A DNA stretch of 64,000 nt, from the NCBI GenBank assembly GCA_963575745.1, contig CAUYUJ010014345.1:174501-238500 (forward strand). The letters run 5' to 3'. The notes below the pieces were generated by a model. That model did not search any database. It saw nothing but the letters and a program-made list of their open reading frames with translations, and had not been told where the DNA came from. Position numbers and translations under genes: made by a program. Each line of letters starts with the position of its first letter. Within the stretch, counting starts at the first letter, position 1. Below, one piece after another: positions 45,179 through 54,383 of the stretch. The DNA is from Prorocentrum cordatum (taxonomy: Eukaryota; Sar; Dinophyceae; Prorocentrales; Prorocentraceae).

Positions 45179-45958
45179 CTAGGGGTTCCAACTTCTAGGT
45201 AGGGTCGCACTGGGGCATTCTTTAAACAAACAATCCTCGGTCTCGGTGCACGCGCCCTCCATCATCGCGGTGACGAGGCGCTCCTTCAGCAGCGTCAAGT
45301 GCTTCTCTGTCAGGACGAAGCCGCAGTAGGGAATGCGAAGCTGGAGGCACAGCAGTGCCATGGTACCGTCTGCGGTCGTGAAATCCACGATGCTCCCCAG
45401 GTTGTAGGACTCGATGAGCTCCTTCAGCAAAGACTGGGCACGTGAGTGCCAAAATACTGGTTCGACGGTGTCTGCAGTGACTTTCCTCTTGCCCTCATGG
45501 TCAGGCGTTTTGCCACCAACCGCCACGCGGTATTTTCCCATCAGCTCAATCTTGGTCTTACACGTCAAGGACCATAAACTCTCAACATCAGGGAGCATGA
45601 TATCACCAATTTTGTTGCCTAAATTGCTGCCGCTGAAGTTCTTCCTCGGCTTCATGGGCAACGTCGTTGCGAAGTCCTCGCTGGTGACAATTTGCATGAT
45701 CTCCACTTGTTCGAATGTGACACCAGGGCGAAGGCACCCCTTTCGCTTGCGGAGACTGTCCTCATCCACGCTCACGTAGATCCGCTTCGTAAACTTCTCC
45801 TCGATCGCGTTGCCCTCAGAGTCGGTGATGGCCTTCATGACCTGCTGCTGGTTGTACGGAATGATGTTGTCGAAGAAGAAGTACATGTCCCGTGGGTGCA
45901 GCAAGTTTTTGTACTCCTCGCCATGCGACACCATATTTCCATTGATAAGCGTCTGGCA
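45179..45958 (-). CDS. Exon with degenerate SAM-binding methyltransferase motif
   Basis: About 259 codons in one frame from a probable acceptor TGCCAG|ACG at 45958 to TAG at 45179. Early words are INGNMVSHGEE and HPRDMYFFFDN. The last 75 residues hold SIVDFTTADGTMALL and IPYCGFVLTEKH, LLKERL (about 45275-45395). This matches the spacing of motif I of DNA N6/N4 methyltransferases (DxFxGxGTT...GxExxxxY...RL), but the first glycine is lost and no DPPY-type catalytic motif is visible in the exon. A catalytically inactive or unusual methyltransferase-like fold is inferred. The exon is uninterrupted, unlike the 5' half of the gene. A pentamer satellite begins immediately beyond its stop. Confidence 0.6.
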   Translation of the reverse strand, partial: CQTLINGNMVSHGEEYKNLLHPRDMYFFFDNIIPYNQQQVMKAITDSEGNAIEEKFTKRIYVSVDEDSLRKRKGCLRPGVTFEQVEIMQIVTSEDFATTLPMKPRKNFSGSNLGNKIGDIMLPDVESLWSLTCKTKIELMGKYRVAVGGKTPDHEGKRKVTADTVEPVFWHSRAQSLLKELIESYNLGSIVDFTTADGTMALLCLQLRIPYCGFVLTEKHLTLLKERLVTAMMEGACTETEDCLFKECPSATLPRSWNP

Positions 45959-46202
45959 GGGGCACAAGAGCCAGAATGCAAGGCAGAGTGAGGGACGAAC
46001 AGGAGAGTTGGAGTCGCACACGGCTTCCCCCTCTCAAGACTCGTGCCCGCGCGACCAGCAGGCCTTCCACGATGGCCCCAGAGGGGCCCTGGAGCCCTGC
46101 ATATTGCCCTCCTCCTCCTCCTCCTCCTCCTCCTCCTCCCTCCTCCTCCTCCTCCTCCGCCTCCTCCTCCTTCTCCTCCTCCTCCTCGAAATCTCCTCCT
46201 CC

Positions 46203-46757
46203 TCAAGCGATGCGTGCCTTCAGGATTGGTGCGTTGACTGGCGGCGCCCGGACGTTCGGGTAGGCAATCGCCTCGCCGTGGAGCGCTGGGTCGAACACGA
46301 TGCCTCGGAACTTCGGGCTTGGAAGAGTGATCTTGCCCGCAGCGCTGCCCGCGATTGCCTCGGCGACTTTCTTGACGGATCCAGGTGTCACGAACAGCTG
46401 GACGTTCGAATCGATGAACCGGCGGCAGTCGATCTCCGTGTCTCTGATATAGTCCTCTGCCTCCTTGTCGAGATCCTTGTTGCCAGCAGCCTTCGCGCGC
46501 TCGATCATCACCTTCGCGGCTGTGAGGCACTTCTCTTGCTCCGTCCGCTTGTTGAGTTCCTCTTCGGCCAGCTTCTGCATCTGCTCTTGCTCCACCTGCT
46601 CCTTCGGCTTAGCGGCGGTCTCCTCGTGAGAGAGGGCGTCGTCGATCTGCTTGATCGCCGCGGCAATGTCGCCAGTATCAGCTGCATCTTCTGGGCTCTT
46701 AGACCCGGCCACGGCGGAGCGCAACACATGGTCATACGTGGCGCGGTAGACCACCTC
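46203..46757 (-). CDS. Coiled-coil exon of the same gene
   Basis: Open from a probable CTCAG|GAG acceptor at 46757 to a donor near AAG|GCAC (about 46215; the frame stops at 46203). It reads VVYRATYDHVLRSAVAG, then a Glu/Lys/Gln-rich helix of about 80 residues (EQVEQEQMQKLAEEELNK), then RRFIDSNVQLFV, FRGIVFDPALHGEA and NAPILK. The final part could be a small alpha/beta domain. The 250-bp intron to the next exon holds a CCT tract (46105-46200). Confidence 0.55.
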   Translation of the reverse strand, partial: EVVYRATYDHVLRSAVAGSKSPEDAADTGDIAAAIKQIDDALSHEETAAKPKEQVEQEQMQKLAEEELNKRTEQEKCLTAAKVMIERAKAAGNKDLDKEAEDYIRDTEIDCRRFIDSNVQLFVTPGSVKKVAEAIAGSAAGKITLPSPKFRGIVFDPALHGEAIAYPNVRAPPVNAPILKARIA

Positions 46758-46934
46758 CTGAGGAGGGTCGCAGTGGACGCCGACAGCGATGGTGCAGTGG
46801 TCGGCGGTGGTGGCGGTGCAATGGATCAGTGCATTGAACGCAGCGATACTACCATCCCCGGCACCACCGTCACCACCGACCACTGTACCATCACCGTCAG
46901 TGTCTACTGTCTGCTCAGCTGCCCTTGGGGGCTG

Positions 46935-48337
46935 AGCCTGAACTTCCAGGCTCCTCCACCAACTGGAGATACAACTCTGCGGACCGTGGCCAACCTGCAC
47001 GCCAGCTCAAATCGGGGTTGACCGCGTCGTTGCGGCATCCCATCTTGTTGCGGAACATGCTGAAGTCGCCGCAGACATCCTTGATGATTTTTTGCACGTC
47101 GGGAGGGCGTCTTTCGTCGAGAGCAACTCCTCGAGCAAATGCATTTTCATCAACCGTTTGTGCACCCAGACGTCGACTACGCTCTTGCCGTGCATTGATT
47201 TATCGCTCCGCCCCTCCAACGAACTCAAGGATAACTTGTCTTTGTTCAGAATCCTGCCTTGTAGTAGTCGTTGCACAGGTTGAAGCAGAAATCTACGTTC
47301 GCCTCGGTCCTCGCTTTGGTGATGATGGTGCACAGTTTGCTAATGTGGTGGAACATAGATTCATCCCGCAAGCATTCTTGCGCCAGTACTGCTTCTGAAA
47401 CCGCCTGCCTGCTGAGGCCCCGATCCCAAATAACGAAAGCACGATCGACGAACGTCTGCGAGACGGGCTCGCTCGTCGAGCTGGTCTTCAAGTTGGCCTG
47501 GAATAGTTCGAACACGTCCTTCGCTGTGTTCTTGCCCTGTGGCAACGACTGGCGACGCTGGTTCGCATCATAAATGCGCTGGACCGTGGTTCTGGCCAAT
47601 GTTGTCGTGGCTCTGTTGTTCTCTCGCCGCTGCTCCGCGAACCACTGCAGGTCTCCGTCTACCACAAAGAAAGTGAACGGTGCAGTCAGGATGTGGTAAA
47701 GCCACTTTTGGAGATGATCCTCTGATTTACCCTCTTTTATATCGTCTGAGACTTTCGAAAAGAATGCCATCACGATCTCCTCGCTGCTCACCCTCTTCCA
47801 AGTCCCAGGTTGCCCCCAGTCCTTCGCGCCCAGCTGCTCCTTGGTAATTGCGACCTCCAGCTGGATACTTGAGTGGAGGCCGGCGGGCTCACTGGAGAAA
47901 TATTATTTAAGGTCCAAAACGCTCTGCCACACGATCGGAATCTTGTTGCTGGCGCTGAAGTAAGGGGTCGGCCCAAAGCATGTTCACAGCGCACATGTAT
48001 TTTCCAGCGCTCTTCAGCGCGTGCACCGCCATGTCTTTGTCGTACGGACTCTGGTAGCCACCATCCGTCATACCGTCACTGGTGCCAATGCCCAGTGGAT
48101 CTGTGGTGCGGGCGTCGGCGAACACTGGGTGGTCCAGGACTGTTGTCAGGTTGTTCTGGTGCTGCAGCCAGACCTCTGCGTTCAAACCTGCGCTGTGGCT
48201 GCCAGGTCGGGTTCGCCCACTGGGCGGGCACTGGCTCCTGGTTTGCAGGCTCAGCTTTTGCCTTTGGCCGACCTCTCGTTTTTTTTCCCTGGTGGAGGGC
48301 CCTCTGCCGTGTCCGGCACACTCGCGCGTTTTCCCAT
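46935..48337 (-). pseudogene. 5' half of the gene, frame-broken
   Basis: Segments in three frames carry protein-like words in the expected order: MGKRASVPDTAEGPPPGKK (48337), TRGRPKAKAEPANQEPVP, VWLQHQNNLTTVL with GIGTSDGMTDGGY, IPIVWQSVLDL, then after a TAA at 47905 AITKEQLGAKDWG and KVSDDIKEGKSE, and finally LNKDKLSLSSLEGRSD and QKIIKDVCGDF. A tract of GGT/GAC triplets at 46765-46900 is probably intronic. The breaks sit in or next to homopolymers or short direct repeats. Confidence 0.55.
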
Positions 48338-48423
48338 GGCCGCGCGCCCCTGCCAGGCAGTCGTCTCGACAGGACAATCAGCAATGACTAGTGGTCGTCT
48401 CGAGCGTCAGAGTGGCTTGGGTA

Positions 48424-48487
<64 letters not shown>
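48424..48487 (+). repeat. (GA)n microsatellite
   Basis: A nearly uninterrupted GA run of about 64 bases, 90 bases upstream of the start codon of the minus-strand gene. Confidence 0.95.
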
Positions 48488-48489
<2 letters not shown>

Positions 48490-49149
48490 GGTGAAATATA
48501 GAGATGGGGGACGTTTGGTTAATTCAAGCAAGATGCAAATGCACGCGAGCATAAAATGGGAATCCATACGCTCAATACAAACGCAATGCAATGGGGAAGG
48601 GCGCAATATGCAAATGCCAAACAATACACTAAAGCAATGCACTCAATGCACTCAATGCACACGAGCATAGAATGGAAATGGGAGCAATATGCATATGCAA
48701 TGCATTGCTCATTGGGATACGTACACTCACACACATATGTGTGCACATGTGTGTAAGCGTTTGTGTTTGAGCACCTCTGTGTGTGTGCACGCCACGCCTA
48801 CATACATACACGAATATGCGAATGCATATGCATATGTACATGCTCACGTAGATGTGCATATTACGTGTATGAGTATGTGTATGCACTGCGGCATGTGGCC
48901 CAACAGCTGTCTGTGTAAACACATATATACACATATACGTGCTCGTACTTCTGTCTGCGTACAAGGCATATCTACATACATACATAAGTGTATATATATA
49001 TATATGCATGCGTATACACACGTACATGTTGAGAGAATATACTGATGATGCTGTCTGTGCGACGATATATCTCAATGGTTACACGCATGCATACAAAGAA
49101 AGACAACCAGTAAACAGTTATCGACGAGCGGGATGATGAATTAATATCT
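48488..49149. other. Spacer rich in CAATGCA and ACACATA words
   Basis: AATGCACTCAATGCACTC repeats near 48635-48665; CA/TG-rich words to 49060. No gene. Confidence 0.6.
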
Positions 49150-50145
49150 GGGCGCCTGGATGCCGCTCAACATCCATCGTCGGCGAGGGCTGTCGAGAAG
49201 CATCCAGGCGTCTGTCGCGGGATGAATCTCAACAACCTTCTTCGACCAGGGCTGTTGAGAAGCAAACGGGCGCTTGCCGGATATCGTTCAACAGCCCTCG
49301 TCGACGAGGGATGTTCACACTCATGCAGCGACGGGCGCCCTGATGCTTCTCAACAGCCCTCGCCGACGAGGGACGATGATACTCATCCAGCGACGGGCGC
49401 CTGGGTGCTTCTCAACAACCCTCGTCGACGAAGGATGATGATACTCATCCAGCGACGGGTGCCTGGGTGCTTCTCAACAGCCCTCGTCGACAAGGGACGT
49501 TGAGACTCATCCGGCGACGGGTGCCCAGGATGCTTCTCAACAGCCCTCGTCGACGAAGGATGTTGAGATTCGTCCGGCCACTTGTGCCCGGATGCTTCTC
49601 AACAGCCCTCGTCGACGAGGGATGATGATACTCATTTGGCGACGGGTGCCCGGATGCTTCACGACAGCCCTCTTCGACAAGGGATGTTGAGACTCATCCG
49701 GCGACGGGTGCCCGGATGCTTCTCAACGGCCCTCGTCGACGAGGGATGTTGAGACCCATCCGGCGACGGGTGCCCGGATGCTTCTCAACGGCCCTCGTCG
49801 ACGAAGGATGTTGAGACTCATCCGGCGACGGGTGCCCGGAGGCTTCTCTGCAGCCCTCGTCGACGAGGGATGTTGAGACTCATCCGGCGACGGGTGCCAG
49901 GATGCTTCTCAACGGCCCTCGTCGATGAGGGATGTTGAGACTCATCCGGCGACGGGTGCCCGGATGCTTCTCAACAGCCCTCGTCGACGAGGGATGGTGA
50001 GACCCATCCGGCGACGGGTGCCCGGATGCTTCTCAACGGCCCTCGTCGACGAGGGATGTCGAGACTCATCCGGCGACGGGCGCCCGGATGCTTCTCAACA
50101 GCCCTCGTCGACGAGGGATGTTGAGACGCATCCGGGCTCATGGTG
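49150..50145 (+). repeat. 62-bp double-hairpin satellite (about 16 units)
   Basis: GATGCTTCTC recurs at 49529, 49591, 49653 and 49715 (62 bp). Each unit has stem A, CAACAGCCCTCG-TCGA-CGAGGGATGTTG with one mismatch, and stem B, GAGACTCATCCGG and CCGGATGCTTCTC around a CGACGGGTGC loop. Together the two stems use nearly the whole unit. Confidence 0.93.
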
Positions 50146-50179
50146 GGGGAGCCTTCTTAAGGCGAACGCCACAGCGATG

Positions 50180-50600
50180 CAGTCGCGGCGCGCACGCCGC
50201 GACTGTTGGAAAAATAAGCGGAGAAAAAATGATTTTTTCAACAGCCCTCGTCGACGAGGACTGTTGAACAAATAGACGGACAAAATGTGTGTGTGTGTGT
50301 GCGTGTGTGTGTGTGTGTGCGTGCGTGCGCGCGCGTGTGTGTGTGTGTGTGTGCTCGTGTGTGTGTGTGTGTTTTTCAACAGCCTGTGACGCCATTTTTA
50401 TAATCGATGCTCTAATACAGTTTAGTAAAGACACGACGATGTTATAAATTGCGTTTTGCGCTGTTGAAAAAATCATTTGTTTTCCGCATATGTTGTTCAA
50501 CAGCCCTCGTGAAGGACTGTTGAAAGAAAAAACATTTTTTCCCCGCCTATTTTTTCAACAGTCTGAGGGCGGTTTTGCCTTAAGAAGGCTGGTTGCCTTA
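50180..50600. repeat. Foldback region with nested inverted repeats
   Basis: CAGTCGCGGCG-CGCA-CGCCGCGACTG at 50180-50205 is a perfect 11-bp stem. GAAAAAATGATTTTTTCAACAG (about 50221-50243) is the inverse of CTGTTGAAAAAATCATTTG (about 50461-50479). TTCAACAGCCCTCGTCGAC with GTCGACGAGGACTGTTGAA at 50238-50269 is a 32-bp near-perfect palindrome. A (TG)n run lies inside (50287-50372). A further shorter CAACAG hairpin lies at 50499-50525. Confidence 0.85.
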
Positions 50601-50749
50601 AGAGTGCTCAGTGCGTTACGAAGGTTATTGGAAACGGTCCGTGCGTCAGTGCGCGAGGAGAGTCAGACATACATATTGACAGACAGATGAACATAGGCTT
50701 GAGAAAGATAGGGATACATTGGAGGAGGGAGAGAGAAGGAGGGAGAGAG

Positions 50750-50804
<55 letters not shown>

Positions 50805-51130
50805 CTGATAGGGAGACACACAGAGACAAAGGCACGGATAGAACGGCTCTTCGGCTTTCCGCCGAAGTGTATCTCAGCAGTATTTGACAGCCCTGATCCA
50901 TTCAGCAAATCTGCCACCTGGCATTACGAATGGGAAGCTGAGACATGCAAGCGGCTTCCTCCTGGCGCAAGGGCTGCGGCCCCCTGATCCAAACACGCTT
51001 GTCCCCCAATTGGGGTGCAAGGGAGACGTGGGCCGCTCAAGCTCTCCTGGTGCCATTGGGTGTGATAATTATATATATGAGAGAGCGTGATCCACCGCCG
51101 CTCTACTGTGGAAAATTGCCAACCTTTTCC
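50601..51130. other. Spacer with (GA)n run; no gene
   Basis: GA run at 50743-50802. The remainder has short frames only. Confidence 0.6.
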
Positions 51131-51139
51131 TCCGGAACC

Positions 51140-52108
51140 CGGGGGTCGCCCCCCCCCCCCCCCCCCCCCTCCGAAAATCCACCCCCCCTGCTGGAACCCC
51201 CTCCCCCCCCCCTTCTCCCCCGGCAAAACCCCCCCCTCCTCCTAACCCCTCCCCCCCCCCCTCCCGCTCGAAAAACCGGGTGGGGTCACTACCGGTTCGA
51301 ACCCCTCCCCCACCCCCCCTCCGAACCGGAAAACAGGGGGTCACTACCGGTTCGAACCCCCCCCCCCCCCCCCCCTACTCACCGCCAGCAAACGACTCCC
51401 GGTCCCCACCACCGTCCGCATCACATCCCCCACTGGTGTTCCCAGCACCACTGTCCTCACCACCACTGTCCCCACTGGTTCCACCACCGCCCCTACTGTC
51501 CCCACCAGTGCCCCCACCACTGTCGCACTGTCCCCGCTGTCCCCAGAACTGTTCCCACCACGGTTCCACTCTCCCCACTGTCTCCACGGCCCCAACCACT
51601 GCCCGACTATCCCCACTGTCCCCACTGTCCCACTGACTCCTCCGCTGTCCCACTGAGCTGTCCCACTGTTCCCACCACTGTCCCCACTGTCCCCACCACT
51701 GTCCCCACTGTACCTCTGTCCCATTGTCCCACCGCCGTCCTCGCCACCGCCTTCACCACTGTCCCCACCACCATTGTACCCTCCACTGTCCCACTGTTTC
51801 CACCTCATTCCCATTGTCCCCACACCACTGTCCCCACCACCACCGTCACCACCACTGTCCACTGTCCCCCACTGTTCCCACCATTGCCCCCACCACTGTC
51901 CCCACCACTACCGTCCCCACCACTGTCCCACTGCCCCACTGCCCCCACCACTGCCCCGCTATCCCCTCACCACTGTCCCCACCAACACCGCCCCCACCAC
52001 TGTCCGCACCCCCACTCGGTTTTCGATGGGGGGGGGGTTCGAACCGGTAGCGACCCCCCCCCGGTTTTCGAGGGGGGGGGGGTCGAACCGGTAGTGACCC
52101 CCCCCCTT
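51140..52108. repeat. C-rich CCACTGTCCC minisatellite bounded by inverted repeats
   Basis: Left side: GTCACTACCGGTTCGAACCCC at about 51288 and again at about 51340, the first preceded by AAAACCGGGTGGG. Right side: GGGGTTCGAACCGGTAGCGACCC at about 52034 and GGTCGAACCGGTAGTGACCCC at about 52080. Between them are irregular CCCCACCACTGTCCC words (51400-52005). C runs reach about 18 bases. Confidence 0.85.
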
Positions 52109-52606
52109 TCATGATGAGCTGCCTGAAGGCCCTCGGCCTTACTAATTGTTAGCAGCAGTTGTAAGTAGGTTATAAGTAAGTTGCAACTAGGTTGCAAGTA
52201 GGTTATAACCATTAGTAATGTTACTAAGTCGGCTAACCCGGGCGGTGCATTTGGAGGTAGATAGCTTGAGTTAACGAAGTTGCTAACTTCGCTATCTTCT
52301 ATATGCTTACTTGAAAACAGAGCTGCTCCATCGGGTTTTCCTTGGATGTTGCCTCCAGAAACGCATGCATGTGTTTGAATTTTCGGGATCACGCATATCG
52401 GAAATCATGATCCAGACTTGCGTGCGAACGCATTCAGAATATTGTATCGAGCGTTACAAGAATGTTGTGCATTGCAAATGCAACATATCATTTCGAATTC
52501 GCAACCCTCTGTTGCACATGTTTTTGAATGTCACTAGAGTTTGGGCTCCAGCCGTTTGGGCGAGGATTGCTGCTGGCGCTTGTGGCGTCCTCCTGCACGC
52601 GGCGTG
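52109..52606. other. Upstream region of the plus-strand gene run
   Basis: AAGTAGGTTATAAGTAAGTTGC-like words repeat at 52160-52205. GAAGTTGCTAACTTCG near 52274 is a small hairpin. No promoter motif was recognised and no spliced-leader acceptor can be fixed. Confidence 0.5.
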
Positions 52607-53710
52607 ATGAACGCCTCCCGTGAACAGCAGATCGCGGAGGTCCGCCCCAAGATGATGGCCATCAAGGACATGCACTTGCATCCTGATGCAGCGGTGGTCT
52701 CATTACTTGAAGACGTACGCAGCATTGCAAGAGGCATAGACTGCCTGAGGGTAGAAAAAATACACTCGAAGTATATGATGGTGTGCACAGAGAATCGTTA
52801 CGGAGATGGGATCATTCCGAGCGAGGTTATGGATTTGATGTCCAATATCTTCAAAAATGGATTCAAGAACTCAGCCCTCCAGAATCCAGCTTTCATGGAA
52901 CTTCCACCAGTGGGCACGCCTGAGTACAATACAACCAAGAACTTCAATTTCAAAATTATGGAGGACTCAGCGGGCCAGCTGCCGCAGTATGATTGCGATG
53001 CAAAGTTCGCATCCTATACGTGCGGCCACACATCCATGGGTTTGCGCTGCATCAACGCAGGGGTTCCAGTACCCACGGTCATGCCAGAGCGTTTCGACAG
53101 AATCTCGCACCAAGGGAAATTGTCACTGACGAGGTTACGGGAGGTTCAACCAGACTACGCTAAGGCGTGTGACGAAGGAATTGAGTGGAAGGTCTTTCGG
53201 TACGAGTTCGTGAAGGAGTTCCCGTGGATTAGTAATCTTGCTCAGGAGGCTGGCAATGCAGGCCAACAAATTGCCAGATGCGAATCTCGCATGAGTCTCA
53301 TGTACAAGATCGCAGCAATTGCCAACCGACACCACACGGGTGGCACCATGATCGATTGGGATAGTGTGATCCGCGAGGCGACTCGCGCAGGCTCTCTCTT
53401 TCCTGGGGAGATCGATGGCTTAGTAAAATATGTGAAGGAGTTGTCTGGCGGCCTCGGCAACCCGATCTTTCTGAACGAGCTTCGCGACTTCTCGCGGCAG
53501 CTGACCTCCCAGTGCGTGGCCACGGGTTCAATGGCGAAGTCTCTCGCCGAGGTGCAGATCAAGCATGAGGGAGCCGCTGCGACATTCAAGCTCGCATGCA
53601 TGAAGGCGATGACATGTGCGACGGGTAAGTTCGCGAGGGATGGCCATCATATGCTTTTGAAGCCAGGCGACGTGACCGCCTTGTCGGGCGATAAGAGTCT
53701 ACGATTGTAA
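52607..53710 (+). CDS. Uncharacterised protein, part 1 (multicopy-family type)
   Basis: A 367-codon uninterrupted ORF from ATG 52607 to TAA 53708-53710. The same frame is open upstream to 52541 without an ATG. Words in order: HLHPDAAVVSLLEDVRSIARG, MMVCTENRYGDG, FKIMEDSAGQLPQYDCDAKF, IEWKVFRYEFVKEFPWISNLAQ (split here for length), AGNAGQQIARCESR, DWDSVIREATRAGS, SGGLGNPIFLNELRDFSR. The composition is that of a globular mixed alpha/beta protein. I recall an equivalent word order from dinoflagellate predicted proteins but cannot verify it. The stop overlaps the ATG of the next ORF (TAATG). A one-base loss just upstream would explain the split, so parts 1 to 3 are probably one gene. Function unknown. 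Confidence 0.6.
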   Translation: MNASREQQIAEVRPKMMAIKDMHLHPDAAVVSLLEDVRSIARGIDCLRVEKIHSKYMMVCTENRYGDGIIPSEVMDLMSNIFKNGFKNSALQNPAFMELPPVGTPEYNTTKNFNFKIMEDSAGQLPQYDCDAKFASYTCGHTSMGLRCINAGVPVPTVMPERFDRISHQGKLSLTRLREVQPDYAKACDEGIEWKVFRYEFVKEFPWISNLAQEAGNAGQQIARCESRMSLMYKIAAIANRHHTGGTMIDWDSVIREATRAGSLFPGEIDGLVKYVKELSGGLGNPIFLNELRDFSRQLTSQCVATGSMAKSLAEVQIKHEGAAATFKLACMKAMTCATGKFARDGHHMLLKPGDVTALSGDKSLRL

Positions 53711-54306
53711 TGGTGGCCGATGAATTTCTTCAGAAAGTGCGACAGATCGCATGCGGTGAGGGCATCACGGCAGACACGGTCGCCTACGGCACCATCGTGG
53801 GATTGACTGACGTTCGCGTAGCTCATTTCGTGTTCAACAAGCCCGATGAGCGCTTAGGCACTTGCAAGACGCTGAATGACATCGGGGTAAGCTTCACCAC
53901 TGCTTTGGCAACGCACGTTGGCAAAACAACTGCTAGCCCATGGAAGCAGATCGGTCGCGAGAGCGCATCCAAAGCCGTGACAGGACAGGCGCGTAGTTCA
54001 GATGTGAAAGAGTACACCGCTTCGGGCAAGTGGCCGAACCAAGTGGGCAAGCTCAGTGACAAGGGGTTTGAGGTTGGCGCCAAAGTCGCCTTGGCGAGCG
54101 ACACCTTGGGTGAGAACATTTACGAGCTGATCTCCATCGACGCTGCGACTGGCGTGAACATGAAGCTTCAGGCCACGGGCAGTGCGACGTGCCACCCCAT
54201 CGACGACTTCTTACGTGGCAAGTTCGTCGTGTCCACGATTATGAAGGGCAGTCTTGCGACCTCGTCGCAATGCATGTGGAATGCATATACACCCCCACAC
54301 CTTTGA
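53710..54306 (+). CDS. Uncharacterised protein, part 2
   Basis: ATG at 53710-53712; the frame is also open a few codons upstream (ESTIV), where it would meet part 1 after a one-base shift. It reads VADEFLQKVRQIA, GLTDVRVAHFVFNKPDERLG, THVGKTTASPWKQIG, SDKGFEVGAKVALASDTLG and DDFLRGKF. The coding character fades after about 54230 and the frame stops at 54306, so a donor probably lies between 54200 and 54300. Part 3 begins after an ATAGAG|G-type acceptor. This would be an intron of 90-180 bases. Confidence 0.55.
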   Translation: MVADEFLQKVRQIACGEGITADTVAYGTIVGLTDVRVAHFVFNKPDERLGTCKTLNDIGVSFTTALATHVGKTTASPWKQIGRESASKAVTGQARSSDVKEYTASGKWPNQVGKLSDKGFEVGAKVALASDTLGENIYELISIDAATGVNMKLQATGSATCHPIDDFLRGKFVVSTIMKGSLATSSQCMWNAYTPPHL

Positions 54307-54383
54307 ATTCTCGTTCGTCGTTCCCTCGTCTCATTTGGCTCTGCGTCTTCATGTCTCATTTTTTTCGCCGCTGCTCCCCCATA

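Larger units (their letters stand above)
45179..48337 (-). pseudogene. Disrupted multi-exon gene: AT-hook N terminus, coiled coil, methyltransferase-like C terminus
   Basis: On the minus strand, coding-quality segments follow each other from an ATG at 48337 to a TAG at 45179. They carry an AT-hook-like RGRPK, then LNAEVWLQHQNN, then LGAKDWG and VSSEEIVMAFF, then a Lys/Glu-rich coiled coil, then VVDF-like SAM-binding words. The order is as in one multicopy uncharacterised protein family I recall from dinoflagellate proteomes. Breaks: a frame change at a run of eight T (48279-48286), others near 48190, 47960, 47255 and 47115, and an in-frame TAA at 47903-47905. The 3' half is intact. This is either a pseudogene, an assembly with homopolymer errors, or partly unrecognised short introns. 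Function is unknown; DNA association is an inference from the AT-hook and the methyltransferase-like motif. Confidence 0.65.

Noticed and set aside
51280-51365. tRNA or tRNA-derived SINE from GGTTCGAACCCC
   Set aside because: Only a B-box-like word is present; no A box at the right distance and no cloverleaf. Kept only as a motif note in the inverted-repeat finding.
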